A stretch of DNA of 64,000 nt from JBNKEI01 sp050288705 (GCA_050288705.1 JBNKEI010000207.1:62001-126000), one strand, 5' to 3'; shown: positions 17,047 through 26,030, numbered from the stretch's first letter. Numbers and translations: made by a program. Notes: generated by a model from the letters alone, not told the origin.

Positions 17047-19827
17047 ATGCATTTGCCGACAATCGTGCCTGCGCTAGTTTACGAAGCAATTACTAGAGTA
17101 TTTGGGTATCGCCCAAATTTCTTTACTGTGTTCCAGTCACACGAAAGATGTAATATGCGCGCAATTTCGTCGGTTTTTAGAACTTGCAAACAACCGGATT
17201 TATCTCAAATTGAATCACCTGGGGCTATGCGAGTTAGAGCTCGAGCTAATGGGCGGCAATCTGATGCGGGGCCGTCACTCGAGGGAGAAAAGCCGGGGCG
17301 GTCTAGTCAATCTGGAGAGCGAAGGCGGTCTCGTCAAGCTGAAGAGCAGGGTGAGTCTAGTCAAGCTGGGGAGCGAAGGCGGTCTAGTCAATCTGGAGAG
17401 CAAAGGCAATCTGACCAAGTAGGTGGAGGACGACCGAATCCCTCCCAACAAAATCGCCATCCCTTCGATTTGTTTGGAGCATCAAATTCGCAAACTCTAC
17501 CTTCTATTGACCGGACGATGCGCGCGTGGATAGACGCAGGGGCAAATGGACGAGACGTAGAAGATAGAATGAAAATTGCTACTGCAATTTCAAAAACAAT
17601 ACCCAACTCCAGCGGAAAAAAAGCTAATACAAAATTGGACCTAAGCAACAAAGGGCTAAGAGATCTGCCTGTTTCCATCAGAGACTCTTATTGTAAATAT
17701 GTCAATTTGAGTGAGAATCATTTTTCTGAAATTCCAAGAGTTGTTATTGATATCATAAATTTGACTAAGCTTGACCTGTCTAAAAATGAGATAAGTGAAA
17801 TTCCCCATGAACTCAGTAAACTTATTAATCTCGAAAAGCTCGATTTATCTTCGAATAAGATTAAGCAATTGCCCGAGACTATTTCTCAACTTGCTAAATT
17901 ACGGTCACTTAGGCTCAATAACAACCAAATTGAAGTTTTATATGGTTTCATTTCTAAACTCACAAACTTGGCCGAACTTTCGGTGGCTGACAATAATCTT
18001 CTAGCGCTCGCGCCAAAAATTGGAGACATGTCGAGTCTGAAGGATATTAATTTATCAAACAATCCAAATCTTAAGCGTATTCCGCCAAGATGGGAACAAC
18101 TCATAATTGATGTACTTAATCATTTTAATCTAAAAAACACTGGCCTCCAAGAACTGCCCGAGTTAGAAAAGCATCCCGAGAACATGAAGACCCTAAATCT
18201 TGAGAATAATCGAGATATGAGAACACTGCCCAAAGCTTTAGGGCCAATGACGCTAAATCGCGATCCCGACAAAATAACGACCACTAAAAAAGGTAAAAAA
18301 ATAGATATCTATACCAGAGGAACTTATTTGATACACGGCTTGGCATCCGAGGGACGTCTCCAAATAAAATATGGAAAGCGAACCGTTGAGCCAGGCATGG
18401 ATCTACCTTCCTCTCTATTGCATGAAAATACAGCTACTGACGATGATCATGGCTCGCGAAGTGTCGAAAATGTACCATTTGATGGCGAACCACCCATAAA
18501 CGAGGCGCCAGAGCGGCTGGTAATGGACCAGGAAGAATTAATTGAAAGGTGGGAAGATATCAAACAATCAGGCAATGGTCCGGTTGGTTTGATCGATTTA
18601 AAACGATCGGTGCAACGCCAAGGTTTAGTAACTATATTCGCCTATACTTATGGAGAATTGCAGAAATTGCAAGGAATGAGAATCAATGTTAAGGAGTTCG
18701 TTTTAGCTATCAACATAGCAACAGCTGAACTGCTTGATTTGCCTTTGGTCGGCGAGTTTGAAGAGGTTGGAGCGTTGATGCCTTTGACTCAGGATCATAT
18801 CAGTGAAGCCATTGAGGCAGTACGCTACTTAGAAACAGTCAGTGACGAGGATACAAATTTTGCTGCTAGTCAGATGAAGCCACTTGCTGAACAAGGTGTT
18901 TCTCTGGTTTTCACCGACAAAGAGATGTGTGATAAAGCGGAAAACATTAAAAAATATTATGCCCATCCTGATGCCGATCAAATAAAGCAATTCTTCAAGT
19001 TAGCTAAAGGGCTGTTTCGACAATACCTTATCAATAAGATTGCACATATATTTGTGCATTTGTGCGAATCAGATGCAATAGATGGCGCCGAAGCATCACT
19101 AGTGCTTCAAGTAAAACTTTCAAAGGATTTAGAGCTTCCTGGAAAAATCAATAAAATTGTTCTACCTGAACAATTGAAGGACTCGGTTTCTCCGGAAGAG
19201 ATTAAAGTGATTAAAAAAATTGTGCTGACTCTTGAAAAAATAGATGGAGGCGCGCTTTTCAAAACCTATTTAGGCGCAAAGCAATTCTGGCGCGAATACG
19301 TTGACGAATTGGCGGAAAAACTAACAGTGCTCAAAGTCAACAAGAGAATTCTTGATGCCGAAATACGTGACATAGAAGACCAAGATGGATGGACCGAGGA
19401 TTATAAAAAACTTGGCCTTGGTTTATTTAGGCAAAATAAATTAAATTTACTGAGCTACTACCAGCTTTTTGACAGAGAGGAATATCAAGCAATTGATAAT
19501 CCTAAGGTTATTGCTCTCAGCTATCAAGTTCAATTGGCTGAGCAACTTGGTCTTCCGAAATATCTTCAAGAATTTCCGGAAGAAGTGGCTGCAATTATTT
19601 GCCGGAAAAGTCCTCCCGAAAAACTTGAGCGACTCACCCAAGCGGTTCTTGAGTTCGAGAAAATTGACAATGGAAAGCTTCTTGAGGAATTCCTCGATGG
19701 GCAAGAATTCTGGCGTGAGCATCAAAAAGCTAAAGCCAGATTGGCGGAAATGGGAGAAGCGGTTGCCGATGGAATGGAATACGTGAAAAAAATTATTGAA
19801 AACCTCGGTATAAGATTCGTTGGTTAA
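17047..19827 (+). CDS. LRR protein with duplicated NEL-like (ubiquitin-ligase-type) C-terminal region, candidate effector
   Basis: A 926-residue protein (ATG at 17047; an ATG at 17155, residue 37, is an equally likely start). Order: a polar N-terminus; five 9-residue Ser/Gln/Arg repeats (residues 85-129); about seven leucine-rich repeats of the bacterial/Ras-suppressor type between residues ~195 and ~400 (NLTKLDLSKNEISEIPHEL pattern); then a ~500-residue helical region. This region contains two aligned copies of one module, starting GLFRQ at residues 655 and 792 and ending with FWRE around Trp748 and Trp889. Copy 2 resembles the C-terminal half of NEL E3 ligases (IpaH/SspH: LGREMF..., AEKLQLS..., FTDWF..W). 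Cys628 in EMCDKAEN is a candidate catalytic cysteine, but matches the family CxD motif only loosely. No signal peptide or membrane helix. NEL assignment is by eye; the LRRs and duplication are certain. Confidence 0.8.
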   Translation: MHLPTIVPALVYEAITRVFGYRPNFFTVFQSHERCNMRAISSVFRTCKQPDLSQIESPGAMRVRARANGRQSDAGPSLEGEKPGRSSQSGERRRSRQAEEQGESSQAGERRRSSQSGEQRQSDQVGGGRPNPSQQNRHPFDLFGASNSQTLPSIDRTMRAWIDAGANGRDVEDRMKIATAISKTIPNSSGKKANTKLDLSNKGLRDLPVSIRDSYCKYVNLSENHFSEIPRVVIDIINLTKLDLSKNEISEIPHELSKLINLEKLDLSSNKIKQLPETISQLAKLRSLRLNNNQIEVLYGFISKLTNLAELSVADNNLLALAPKIGDMSSLKDINLSNNPNLKRIPPRWEQLIIDVLNHFNLKNTGLQELPELEKHPENMKTLNLENNRDMRTLPKALGPMTLNRDPDKITTTKKGKKIDIYTRGTYLIHGLASEGRLQIKYGKRTVEPGMDLPSSLLHENTATDDDHGSRSVENVPFDGEPPINEAPERLVMDQEELIERWEDIKQSGNGPVGLIDLKRSVQRQGLVTIFAYTYGELQKLQGMRINVKEFVLAINIATAELLDLPLVGEFEEVGALMPLTQDHISEAIEAVRYLETVSDEDTNFAASQMKPLAEQGVSLVFTDKEMCDKAENIKKYYAHPDADQIKQFFKLAKGLFRQYLINKIAHIFVHLCESDAIDGAEASLVLQVKLSKDLELPGKINKIVLPEQLKDSVSPEEIKVIKKIVLTLEKIDGGALFKTYLGAKQFWREYVDELAEKLTVLKVNKRILDAEIRDIEDQDGWTEDYKKLGLGLFRQNKLNLLSYYQLFDREEYQAIDNPKVIALSYQVQLAEQLGLPKYLQEFPEEVAAIICRKSPPEKLERLTQAVLEFEKIDNGKLLEEFLDGQEFWREHQKAKARLAEMGEAVADGMEYVKKIIENLGIRFVG
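17299..17433 (+). repeat. 27-bp in-frame tandem repeat, five units
   Basis: Five imperfect 27-base units encode nine-residue repeats (RSSQSGERR, RSRQAEEQG, ESSQAGERR, RSSQSGEQR, QSDQVGGGR) in the N-terminal linker of the LRR protein. The period is a multiple of three, so unit gain or loss keeps the frame. Confidence 0.85.
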
Positions 19828-19879
19828 CCATAATTGCTCTTTATATCTTTTGGAATGTTCCCGTTGTGAGGATAAACTA

Positions 19880-21502
19880 ATGTTCTATGTGTCACCGCAA
19901 CTAACCTGTCCTAACGAATATGAAAAACTTCGTCGACGACTTATGATGCAAGCGGGCGATTTTTCGCAGCCAATGCCACCTGATAATGGCCAAGCAAAGA
20001 ATCTATTCCATCAGCAAGAAAAATGTGTCTCTATACCAGAAAGCGATGCCTCCTCAGAACGTTGTATTTCCTCCGTCTCTTCACAATCTAGTGTCTCTTC
20101 GAAGCATAGTGTCTCTTCGAAGCATAGTGTTTCCCCGCAGTGTAGTTCTCCCCGGCGGCATAGTAACTATAAAGCCAACGACTCAGATCAATGGCATGGT
20201 CACGAACAATCAAAAGTTATTCGTCCTCTTGCTGCGAAAGATGTTAAAGCAGTTAAGCTAACGAATATTAAGTTCATTCCAACTCTTTGGTTCGGAGGCG
20301 CCTCCTCATCTCAATCGCATTCAGTTTGGACCCCTGAAGAAGAAACTATTTTGAATAATTGGAAAAAAAATGGAATTGGCGCTGAAAATCGAGTCAAAGC
20401 AATTAATATTTTAACGGAGTTCAAAAAAAAGGGAAAAAGCAAGCTCAATTTTAGTAAACTTTCCCTTAAAGGGCTACCCCCAGTTCTTTTCGGAATGAGT
20501 ATTAAAGAACTAGACATTAGTGGTAATTATTTGAAAATTTTGGATCCAGGAATAGAGAGAATGACCAGCCTAATTAGTTTGAATGCTTCTGGAAATGCTA
20601 TGAGAGAGATTCCGGATGAGTTGGGCGAGCTTCATAAACTAAAAAAACTGGATTTTTCTAATAACAAGCTGACATCATTGCCGACTACATTTGATACTCT
20701 TCAAAATTTAGAAGAGCTCAAGCTTGACCATAACGAATTTACGTTCCTGCCGACAGAAATCGCCAACTTAGATAAGTTAAGTACTCTTTCAATCTCACAC
20801 AACCACTTAGATCAAGCCCCGGATATCATGAATAGAATGCAGGGGCTTCTTCATCTTGACATGTCTCATAACGACATATGCATGGTTTCCAAGGTTTGGG
20901 ATTTATTATTAACAAGATTAATTACGCTTAATTTGTCGCACAATATAGTAATGGAGTTGCCATTTAATGGTGTGCCTAAAGCGCTTAAGTTGCTTGATTT
21001 GTCAGACAACCCTATTGCTGATTTGCCAAGAAAGTTTGGGGCAATAATGTGGGCAGAAAAAGGTCGCCTAAAAACAACATCGAGGAATCGTGGCAATATG
21101 AGAATTGTCGTTGACAATACTAATATTGTAGCTGGACTTCATAACGAAGGTCGCCTTGAATTAAGAGAAGAAAACTATATGCAACAGTTGCCCCCTGATG
21201 TCCGGCCGCCACCGAGAGGAGGTTCCATGGGTGATGATGACTTTTCTGACATTGATCCGGCAGAATGGGGTGTCGGTCCATTACCGCGAGGTGGAGTTGA
21301 GGGTATTTCAGCGGTACAGCCGGCTGAAATAGATGAGTATGGTGAGAAAATTAGCCCTCCAAGAACTCTAGAAGAGAGAATTGGGGAGTTTTATGAGAAA
21401 ATGCACGGCGTGGAAGACTGGATAATGAACGATGATGGCGAATCAAGTATAACTGGCGAAGTAGTTAAGAAGAAAAATAAAAAAACCGTTTCTTTCGCGT
21501 AA
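19880..21502 (+). CDS. Second LRR protein, paralogue lacking the NEL-like region
   Basis: The ATG at 19880 has GAGG eight bases upstream and is preferred over one at 19820 that overlaps the preceding gene. The 540-residue product has a Ser-rich N-terminal linker with six-residue repeats (SVSSKH), about eight leucine-rich repeats (residues ~188-385), and a short acidic, proline-rich tail. It is a paralogue of the upstream LRR protein: both share a pre-LRR segment (NGRDVEDRMK versus GAENRVKAIN) and a post-LRR segment ending HGLASEGRLQI versus AGLHNEGRLEL. It stops soon after this point, so the ~500-residue helical region of its neighbour is absent. It may be a truncated effector or one with a different role. 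Gap to the upstream gene is 52 bases; probable operon. Confidence 0.8.
   Translation: MFYVSPQLTCPNEYEKLRRRLMMQAGDFSQPMPPDNGQAKNLFHQQEKCVSIPESDASSERCISSVSSQSSVSSKHSVSSKHSVSPQCSSPRRHSNYKANDSDQWHGHEQSKVIRPLAAKDVKAVKLTNIKFIPTLWFGGASSSQSHSVWTPEEETILNNWKKNGIGAENRVKAINILTEFKKKGKSKLNFSKLSLKGLPPVLFGMSIKELDISGNYLKILDPGIERMTSLISLNASGNAMREIPDELGELHKLKKLDFSNNKLTSLPTTFDTLQNLEELKLDHNEFTFLPTEIANLDKLSTLSISHNHLDQAPDIMNRMQGLLHLDMSHNDICMVSKVWDLLLTRLITLNLSHNIVMELPFNGVPKALKLLDLSDNPIADLPRKFGAIMWAEKGRLKTTSRNRGNMRIVVDNTNIVAGLHNEGRLELREENYMQQLPPDVRPPPRGGSMGDDDFSDIDPAEWGVGPLPRGGVEGISAVQPAEIDEYGEKISPPRTLEERIGEFYEKMHGVEDWIMNDDGESSITGEVVKKKNKKTVSFA
20090..20161 (+). repeat. 18-bp in-frame tandem repeat, four units
   Basis: Units 1 and 2 (agtgtctcttcgaagcat) are identical; units 3 and 4 have diverged. 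They encode SVSSKH-type hexapeptides in the linker of the second LRR protein. The unit is unrelated in sequence to the 27-base repeat of the neighbouring paralogue. Confidence 0.85.
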
Positions 21503-21623
21503 GTATGTTGAAGGCCCACGGCTTTGCAAATTTCTGGGCTAACTTGGCGGTAGATTCAGGAGATACTTTGTATTCACAGCACTGCATTCGGGGTTGAACT
21601 GATTACTAACTGACAAGACGTAG

Positions 21624-21682
21624 ACCGCAGGGCAATCGAGTTCGTTTCCCTGCGGTGAATAGACTCCCCTTTTTCAAAGGGG
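21624..21682. terminator. Two stem-loops between convergent LRR and htpG genes
   Basis: Hairpin 1 pairs ACCGCAGGG (21624-21632) with CCCTGCGGT (21648-21656), nine perfect base pairs with a 15-base loop. Hairpin 2 pairs CCCCTTT (21666-21672) with AAAGGGG (21676-21682) around TTC. Both lie in the 230-base gap between two converging genes, the place expected for termination. No clear T-tract follows on either strand, so they may be factor-dependent terminators or mRNA-end stabilisers. Confidence 0.45.
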
Positions 21683-21732
21683 CTGGAGGATTCTTTGTAG
21701 GCAAATTTGGAACTCAATTGCCTGGGTAATGA

Positions 21733-23700
21733 TTACTGCACTGGCGCTTGGACCATTAGCTGAGCAACTCTGTTGGCAAAGGCAGCCGGGTTTTCTACTT
21801 GCAAACCTTCTATAAGTAATGCTTGCTCGTACAAAAGCTCGCTATACGATTTGAGGGTATCCGATTGAGCGTCTTTTTTGTGGATAGATTGAAGTACGGA
21901 AAACAATGCATGTTGGGGATTGATTTCCAAAACTCGGTTGGCGCGAAACATATTATGGGGCTGATTCATTTCGGAGAGAATGTTTTCCATGGCAATGCTC
22001 ACGCCCGCCTCTCCGCTGACCAGGCAAACTGCGCTTGATTTTAGGCGATTGCTAACTCGAACATCGCTAACTTTGCCACTGAGAAAATCTTTGATAGTTT
22101 TTAGCAAATCTTCATTGTCTTTAGCCAATTGCTCGTTAGCTTTTTTAACTTCTTCATTTTGCGAATCATCAAGTTCCAGATTTCCTCGACTGACTGACTT
22201 GAATTTCTTTTCCTTGTAGGAATGGAGAGAGTCGATAGCAAATTCGTCTACTCTGTCTAACAAATAAAGTACTTCATAGCCCTTTTCTCTAACCAATTCC
22301 ATTTGCGGAAGAGCTTCAATGCTTTGTCGGTCTCGGCCAGAAGCATAAAATATTTCTTTTTGTGATTCTGGCATGCGGCTTACATATTCGCCTAAAGTGG
22401 TCATGCTGTCAGCTGAATTAGAAGAATGGAAAAGCAAAAGATCTTGGAGCTTTTCGTGGTTTTGTCTTCCTAAATAAATCCCACCTTTGATGATTTTTCC
22501 GAATTCATTCCAGAATGTTTCGTATTTTTTTCGGTCCTGGTCGCGCATGTTTTCTAAGCTTTTTACAATGCTTTTCTCTAGATTTGCTCCAATAATCTTA
22601 AGTTGATTGCTGTGTTGCAAAAGCTCACGAGAAATGTTTAGCGAAAAATCTGGCGAATCTACCAACCCTTTAGCGAACGAAAGGTGCTCTGGAATAAGAT
22701 CTTTGCATTCATTCATTATGAAAATGTTGCGCGAGTAGAGTTGAATTCCATAGTGGCGATCTTTTTGGTAGAAGTCGAAAGGAGCTTTTTCCGGTAAAAA
22801 TATAAGAGCGGTATATTCCACCATGCCTTCAGCTTTGGTATGAATAATGTCTATTGGCTCATTCCAATCATGAAATGTCTGTTTGTAAAATTTGGAATAT
22901 TCCTCTTTGGATATTTCGTTTTTAGGGCGAGTCCATAACGGTTTCATCGAATTGACGGTTCTGGTCTCGTAACGAGTTATTGGTTCTGCATTTTCAATTT
23001 CTTTGTTGTTTTCGTCCTTTGGTTTTTCGGTGACAGGAAAAGTCATATAAATTGGATGGTGTACATAGTCGGAATATTTTTTAACCAAATTTTGGATGGT
23101 GTAAAGGTTGAGAAAATTCTCTTCCGATTTTTCTGAATCCCGGAATTCTTCTTTTAAGAATAATGTAATAGAAGTACCGCGGTCCTCTTTTTCGGTTTCC
23201 TCAATACTAAAACTTCCGTCACCTGCAGACTCCCAGCGGACGCCTGAGGTTTCTTTGGCGCTTCGAGTGAGCAGAACTACCCGATCGGCTACCATGAAGG
23301 AAGAATAAAAGCCAACCCCAAACTGGCCAATCATTCTAATATCGCTTTCCGAAGAGTTGGCGGCTTTCAATTTCTCTAAAAACGCCCGTGTTCCTGATTT
23401 GGCGATTGTACCAATGTTTTCTATTACTTCTTGATAGCTCATCCCAATTCCATTGTCGGAAATGGTAACGCAGTTTTCTTTTTCATTGATATCAATACGG
23501 ATTTCCAACTGCTTGCTGTTTGTTAGCTCGGGATTGGTTAGCGATTCGAAGCGAACTTTGTCAATAGCGTCGGAAGCGTTGGAAAGCAATTCGCGTAAAA
23601 ATATTTCTTTGTTAGTGTAAATAGAATGAACCATTAAGTTCAAAATTTGTTTCGTTTCAGCTTGAAATTCACGGGTTTCTTTTTGAAGCTTCTTTTCCAT
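21733..23700 (-). CDS. htpG: Chaperone HtpG (Hsp90 family)
   Basis: ATP-dependent cytosolic chaperone dimer. The 655-residue protein has the GHKL ATPase N-terminal domain with FLRELLSNASDAIDKVRFE, DNGIGM and GQFGVGFYSSFMVADRV, followed by the middle domain (GVVDSPDFSLNISRELLQ type: KGLVDSPDFSLNISRELLQ) and a C-terminal dimerisation domain. Length and motif order are those of bacterial HtpG. The downstream neighbour on the other strand is the LRR gene; upstream lies the Nudix gene, 94 bases away on the same strand. Confidence 0.97.
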   Translation of the reverse strand: MEKKLQKETREFQAETKQILNLMVHSIYTNKEIFLRELLSNASDAIDKVRFESLTNPELTNSKQLEIRIDINEKENCVTISDNGIGMSYQEVIENIGTIAKSGTRAFLEKLKAANSSESDIRMIGQFGVGFYSSFMVADRVVLLTRSAKETSGVRWESAGDGSFSIEETEKEDRGTSITLFLKEEFRDSEKSEENFLNLYTIQNLVKKYSDYVHHPIYMTFPVTEKPKDENNKEIENAEPITRYETRTVNSMKPLWTRPKNEISKEEYSKFYKQTFHDWNEPIDIIHTKAEGMVEYTALIFLPEKAPFDFYQKDRHYGIQLYSRNIFIMNECKDLIPEHLSFAKGLVDSPDFSLNISRELLQHSNQLKIIGANLEKSIVKSLENMRDQDRKKYETFWNEFGKIIKGGIYLGRQNHEKLQDLLLFHSSNSADSMTTLGEYVSRMPESQKEIFYASGRDRQSIEALPQMELVREKGYEVLYLLDRVDEFAIDSLHSYKEKKFKSVSRGNLELDDSQNEEVKKANEQLAKDNEDLLKTIKDFLSGKVSDVRVSNRLKSSAVCLVSGEAGVSIAMENILSEMNQPHNMFRANRVLEINPQHALFSVLQSIHKKDAQSDTLKSYSELLYEQALLIEGLQVENPAAFANRVAQLMVQAPVQ

Positions 23701-23793
23701 AGTTGCTAACTCCTTCTAGCTTAAAGAGGCAAAAACTGTTGTATCAAAACAGTTGAACCTAACCGTCAGATGAGTTTCGTCAAGAGCAAGATA

Positions 23794-24219
23794 CTACAAC
23801 TTGCGCCTTTGGCCGGTTTTTCGGTAGCGCCAGAAATCCTCCAAGATAGATGCATGATCAAACGCCAGGTTTTGGGGAATCTCTGGCTGTGCGAAAACCC
23901 CTGCTTGCGCGGCATCATCTGCTCCCCGAGGTTCCCCGGTAGCTTTCGCGTAATAGACGGCCGAGACTGTATGTCGGCGAGGATCGCGCCCAGGGTCGGA
24001 ATAGGTAAAAAGCTGCTCAACTAGTTCAATAGATAAGCCAGTCTCTTCACGGGCTTCGCGTACTACTGCTTGTTCCAAAGATTCGCCGACATCCACAAAG
24101 CCGCCGGGAAGCGCCCAGCCCAAAGGCGGATATTTGCGCATAATTAAAACAATGCGCTCGCCAGGTAGCTCAATAATGGCATCGACAGTAAGTGAGGGGC
24201 TAGGGGAAGACAGGGACAT
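23794..24219 (-). CDS. Nudix hydrolase
   Basis: A 141-residue protein with a complete Nudix box, GGFVDVGESLEQAVVREARE followed by ETGL (about residues 39-62), matching Gx5Ex7REUxEExGU. The family hydrolyses nucleoside diphosphates linked to another group; the substrate cannot be told from the sequence. The upstream strand YPPLGWALPGG and the ending DFWRYRKTGQ are typical of the small ADP-ribose/8-oxo-dGTP-type members. GGAG lies seven bases before the ATG. It follows the M48 protease gene by 21 bases and is probably co-transcribed with it. Confidence 0.9.
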   Translation of the reverse strand: MSLSSPSPSLTVDAIIELPGERIVLIMRKYPPLGWALPGGFVDVGESLEQAVVREAREETGLSIELVEQLFTYSDPGRDPRRHTVSAVYYAKATGEPRGADDAAQAGVFAQPEIPQNLAFDHASILEDFWRYRKTGQRRKL

Positions 24220-24240
24220 GGCAATGCTCCGTGGCTAGGT

Positions 24241-25503
24241 TTATTCGTTGGATAACTGAGTAGAAGCCCGATCGATAGCAAAGAGGCGCTCAAGAAGGGT
24301 GGGGTGAGAATAGTTCCAAGCGCTGTACCAGGGGTGAGGATATAGATTAGACAAATTTTCTTGATTAAGTTTGACCAACGCTGATTTCATTGCCGCAGGT
24401 TGACCAGTAACTTGTATTGCGAATTTGTCCGCTTGATATTCATGTTTACGAGAAATTAAACTAGAAATAGGAGCGAAAAAGAATGTAAAAGCACCTCCGC
24501 ATAATGAAACTAAAGTTAATGCTGCATAGAAAGAGGGGTGAGAAAACCCAAATGCAAAAAACAATGGTGGCCAGGCAACCAATTTAGAAAGAAGCCAAAG
24601 CGTTAGTAGCTGAACAATGACTGAAAAAATAAGACGCTTGTACACGTGTCGAGCGCGATAATGACCAATTTCGTGTGCTAGTACTGCTGCGGTTTCGTCT
24701 ATATTCATTTTTTGAATCAAGGTATCAAACAAAACAATTCTTGGTCGAAAAAACCCAGAAAAATAAGCATTTGAATGACCAGAGCGGCGAGAAGCGTCCA
24801 TTACGTATATACCGCGGGTGTTGAACTTTGATTCGTTGGCAAGCTTTTCTAACCTTTCGCGCAAAGGTCCTGGCGGAAGTGGTTCAAATTTGTTAAAGAG
24901 CGGTGCGATTATAATAGGGAAAAGCCATACCATTCCAATTTGTATTACTAGCAAGAATAGAAAAAGCCAAAACCACCAAGCTGAGCCGAAAAGGCTGAAA
25001 AATCCATACGCGGCATATAGTAAAGGAATTCCTATAAGTGCTGAAATTAGCAATGATTTAAGCAGATCTTTAAGCCATAGTGTAAAAGTAGTGCGATTAA
25101 ACCCATATCGCTGCTCTAAGACAAAAGTTCCATAAAGAGAAACCGGCAAATGTAAAAGCGCGGTTATCAGTGAAATGGCGATTAAATAAATAACAAACAA
25201 ATATGCGCCGTCCACTCGGTTAGATATCAGGGTTCCTTCGATTGTTGGCAAAATACCAGAAAAAAGAAGAACAAGGACTATTGTAGCATCATAAAGGGTG
25301 TTCCCAATATCTAGACGACCACGAGCTTGAGTGTACGACAGACTGCGAACAACAATTTCTTTATCTACTTGGCCTTCCAGAGTTGAAGGAACTTGGTCCT
25401 GGAAGCGCCTCCCGTAGCGCAGATTGATCGCGTTCAGCGTTACTTCGATCAGCAGTCGCGCGGTAAAGAAGCACAGAAATAAGAAGACCACCAAAAAGTC
25501 CAT
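24241..25503 (-). CDS. M48-family (Ste24/CAAX protease-like) membrane metalloprotease
   Basis: The ATG at 25503 (MDFLVVFLFLCFFTAR) with GGAG nine bases upstream is chosen over a longer reading; it gives 420 residues. The protein has several hydrophobic helices and a Ste24-type N-terminal domain (SLYGTFVLEQRYGFNRTT), then the zinc site HEIGHYRARH (HExxH) and a C-terminal glutamate motif (SRKHEYQADKFA). These identify the intramembrane CAAX-protease-1 subgroup of M48. In bacteria such proteins take part in membrane protein quality control; a prenylated substrate is not expected. It is flanked by bacteriohemerythrin and Nudix genes on the same strand. Confidence 0.93.
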   Translation of the reverse strand: MDFLVVFLFLCFFTARLLIEVTLNAINLRYGRRFQDQVPSTLEGQVDKEIVVRSLSYTQARGRLDIGNTLYDATIVLVLLFSGILPTIEGTLISNRVDGAYLFVIYLIAISLITALLHLPVSLYGTFVLEQRYGFNRTTFTLWLKDLLKSLLISALIGIPLLYAAYGFFSLFGSAWWFWLFLFLLVIQIGMVWLFPIIIAPLFNKFEPLPPGPLRERLEKLANESKFNTRGIYVMDASRRSGHSNAYFSGFFRPRIVLFDTLIQKMNIDETAAVLAHEIGHYRARHVYKRLIFSVIVQLLTLWLLSKLVAWPPLFFAFGFSHPSFYAALTLVSLCGGAFTFFFAPISSLISRKHEYQADKFAIQVTGQPAAMKSALVKLNQENLSNLYPHPWYSAWNYSHPTLLERLFAIDRASTQLSNE

Positions 25504-25625
25504 AAGTGTAGACTCCAAAAGGAAGAACACGGTTGGAAGGCATTCTTCATGTTTTCCAAATGGGGTCAAACAAAATAGGCGATCGAAAGCTAGACCAACC
25601 AGCACACGGCCTGAGCATTGACTAG

Positions 25626-26030
25626 TTAACTAAGTGAATTTTTGAGATAGGGTTTGTATTGTTGGTCAGTATTTTGAATATGATTCACTAACCATTTTTG
25701 CAAAAAATCCATGGCCTCGAAAGTAACAGAAAGAGATTCTTCCCTTAATTGTTGCTCAATAGCGATAACTTTGCGAACGAATTCATCGTGTTGAGCTTTG
25801 TGTGATGCATAAATGGGAAATTCGGCATTTTTCATCATCCGTTCTTCGGAACCAAAATGGACTTTTGTATAACTTATCAGTTCCTTAATAACTAAAGGAA
25901 GACCTAATCTTCCCTTGCCTACTTTCATTTGTTCATGAAGAGAATTTATCAAGGACAACAATTGCTTATGTTGGTTGTCGAGTAGCTCTACGCCTACACT
26001 CATAGAAGGTTTCCAGTCGATAAAAGGCAT
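25626..26030 (-). CDS. Bacteriohemerythrin
   Basis: A 134-residue single-domain hemerythrin. The di-iron ligands are all present: His in DNQHKQLL, His and Glu in HFGSEERMM, His pair in HKAQHDEF, and His/Asp in NHIQNTDQQY. These proteins bind oxygen reversibly, for storage, sensing or delivery. There is no attached chemoreceptor or signalling domain. AAGGAG is placed suitably before the ATG. It lies 122 bases upstream of the M48 protease gene on the same strand. Confidence 0.95.
   Translation of the reverse strand: MPFIDWKPSMSVGVELLDNQHKQLLSLINSLHEQMKVGKGRLGLPLVIKELISYTKVHFGSEERMMKNAEFPIYASHKAQHDEFVRKVIAIEQQLREESLSVTFEAMDFLQKWLVNHIQNTDQQYKPYLKNSLS

Noticed and set aside
17047..19827. Roco/COR-type GTPase reading of the LRR protein
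   Set aside because: No Walker A, DxxG or NKxD GTPase motifs occur after the LRRs.
13066..21502. Mobile element carrying the kinase and LRR genes
   Set aside because: No transposase, integrase, terminal inverted repeats or attachment-site duplication could be found.
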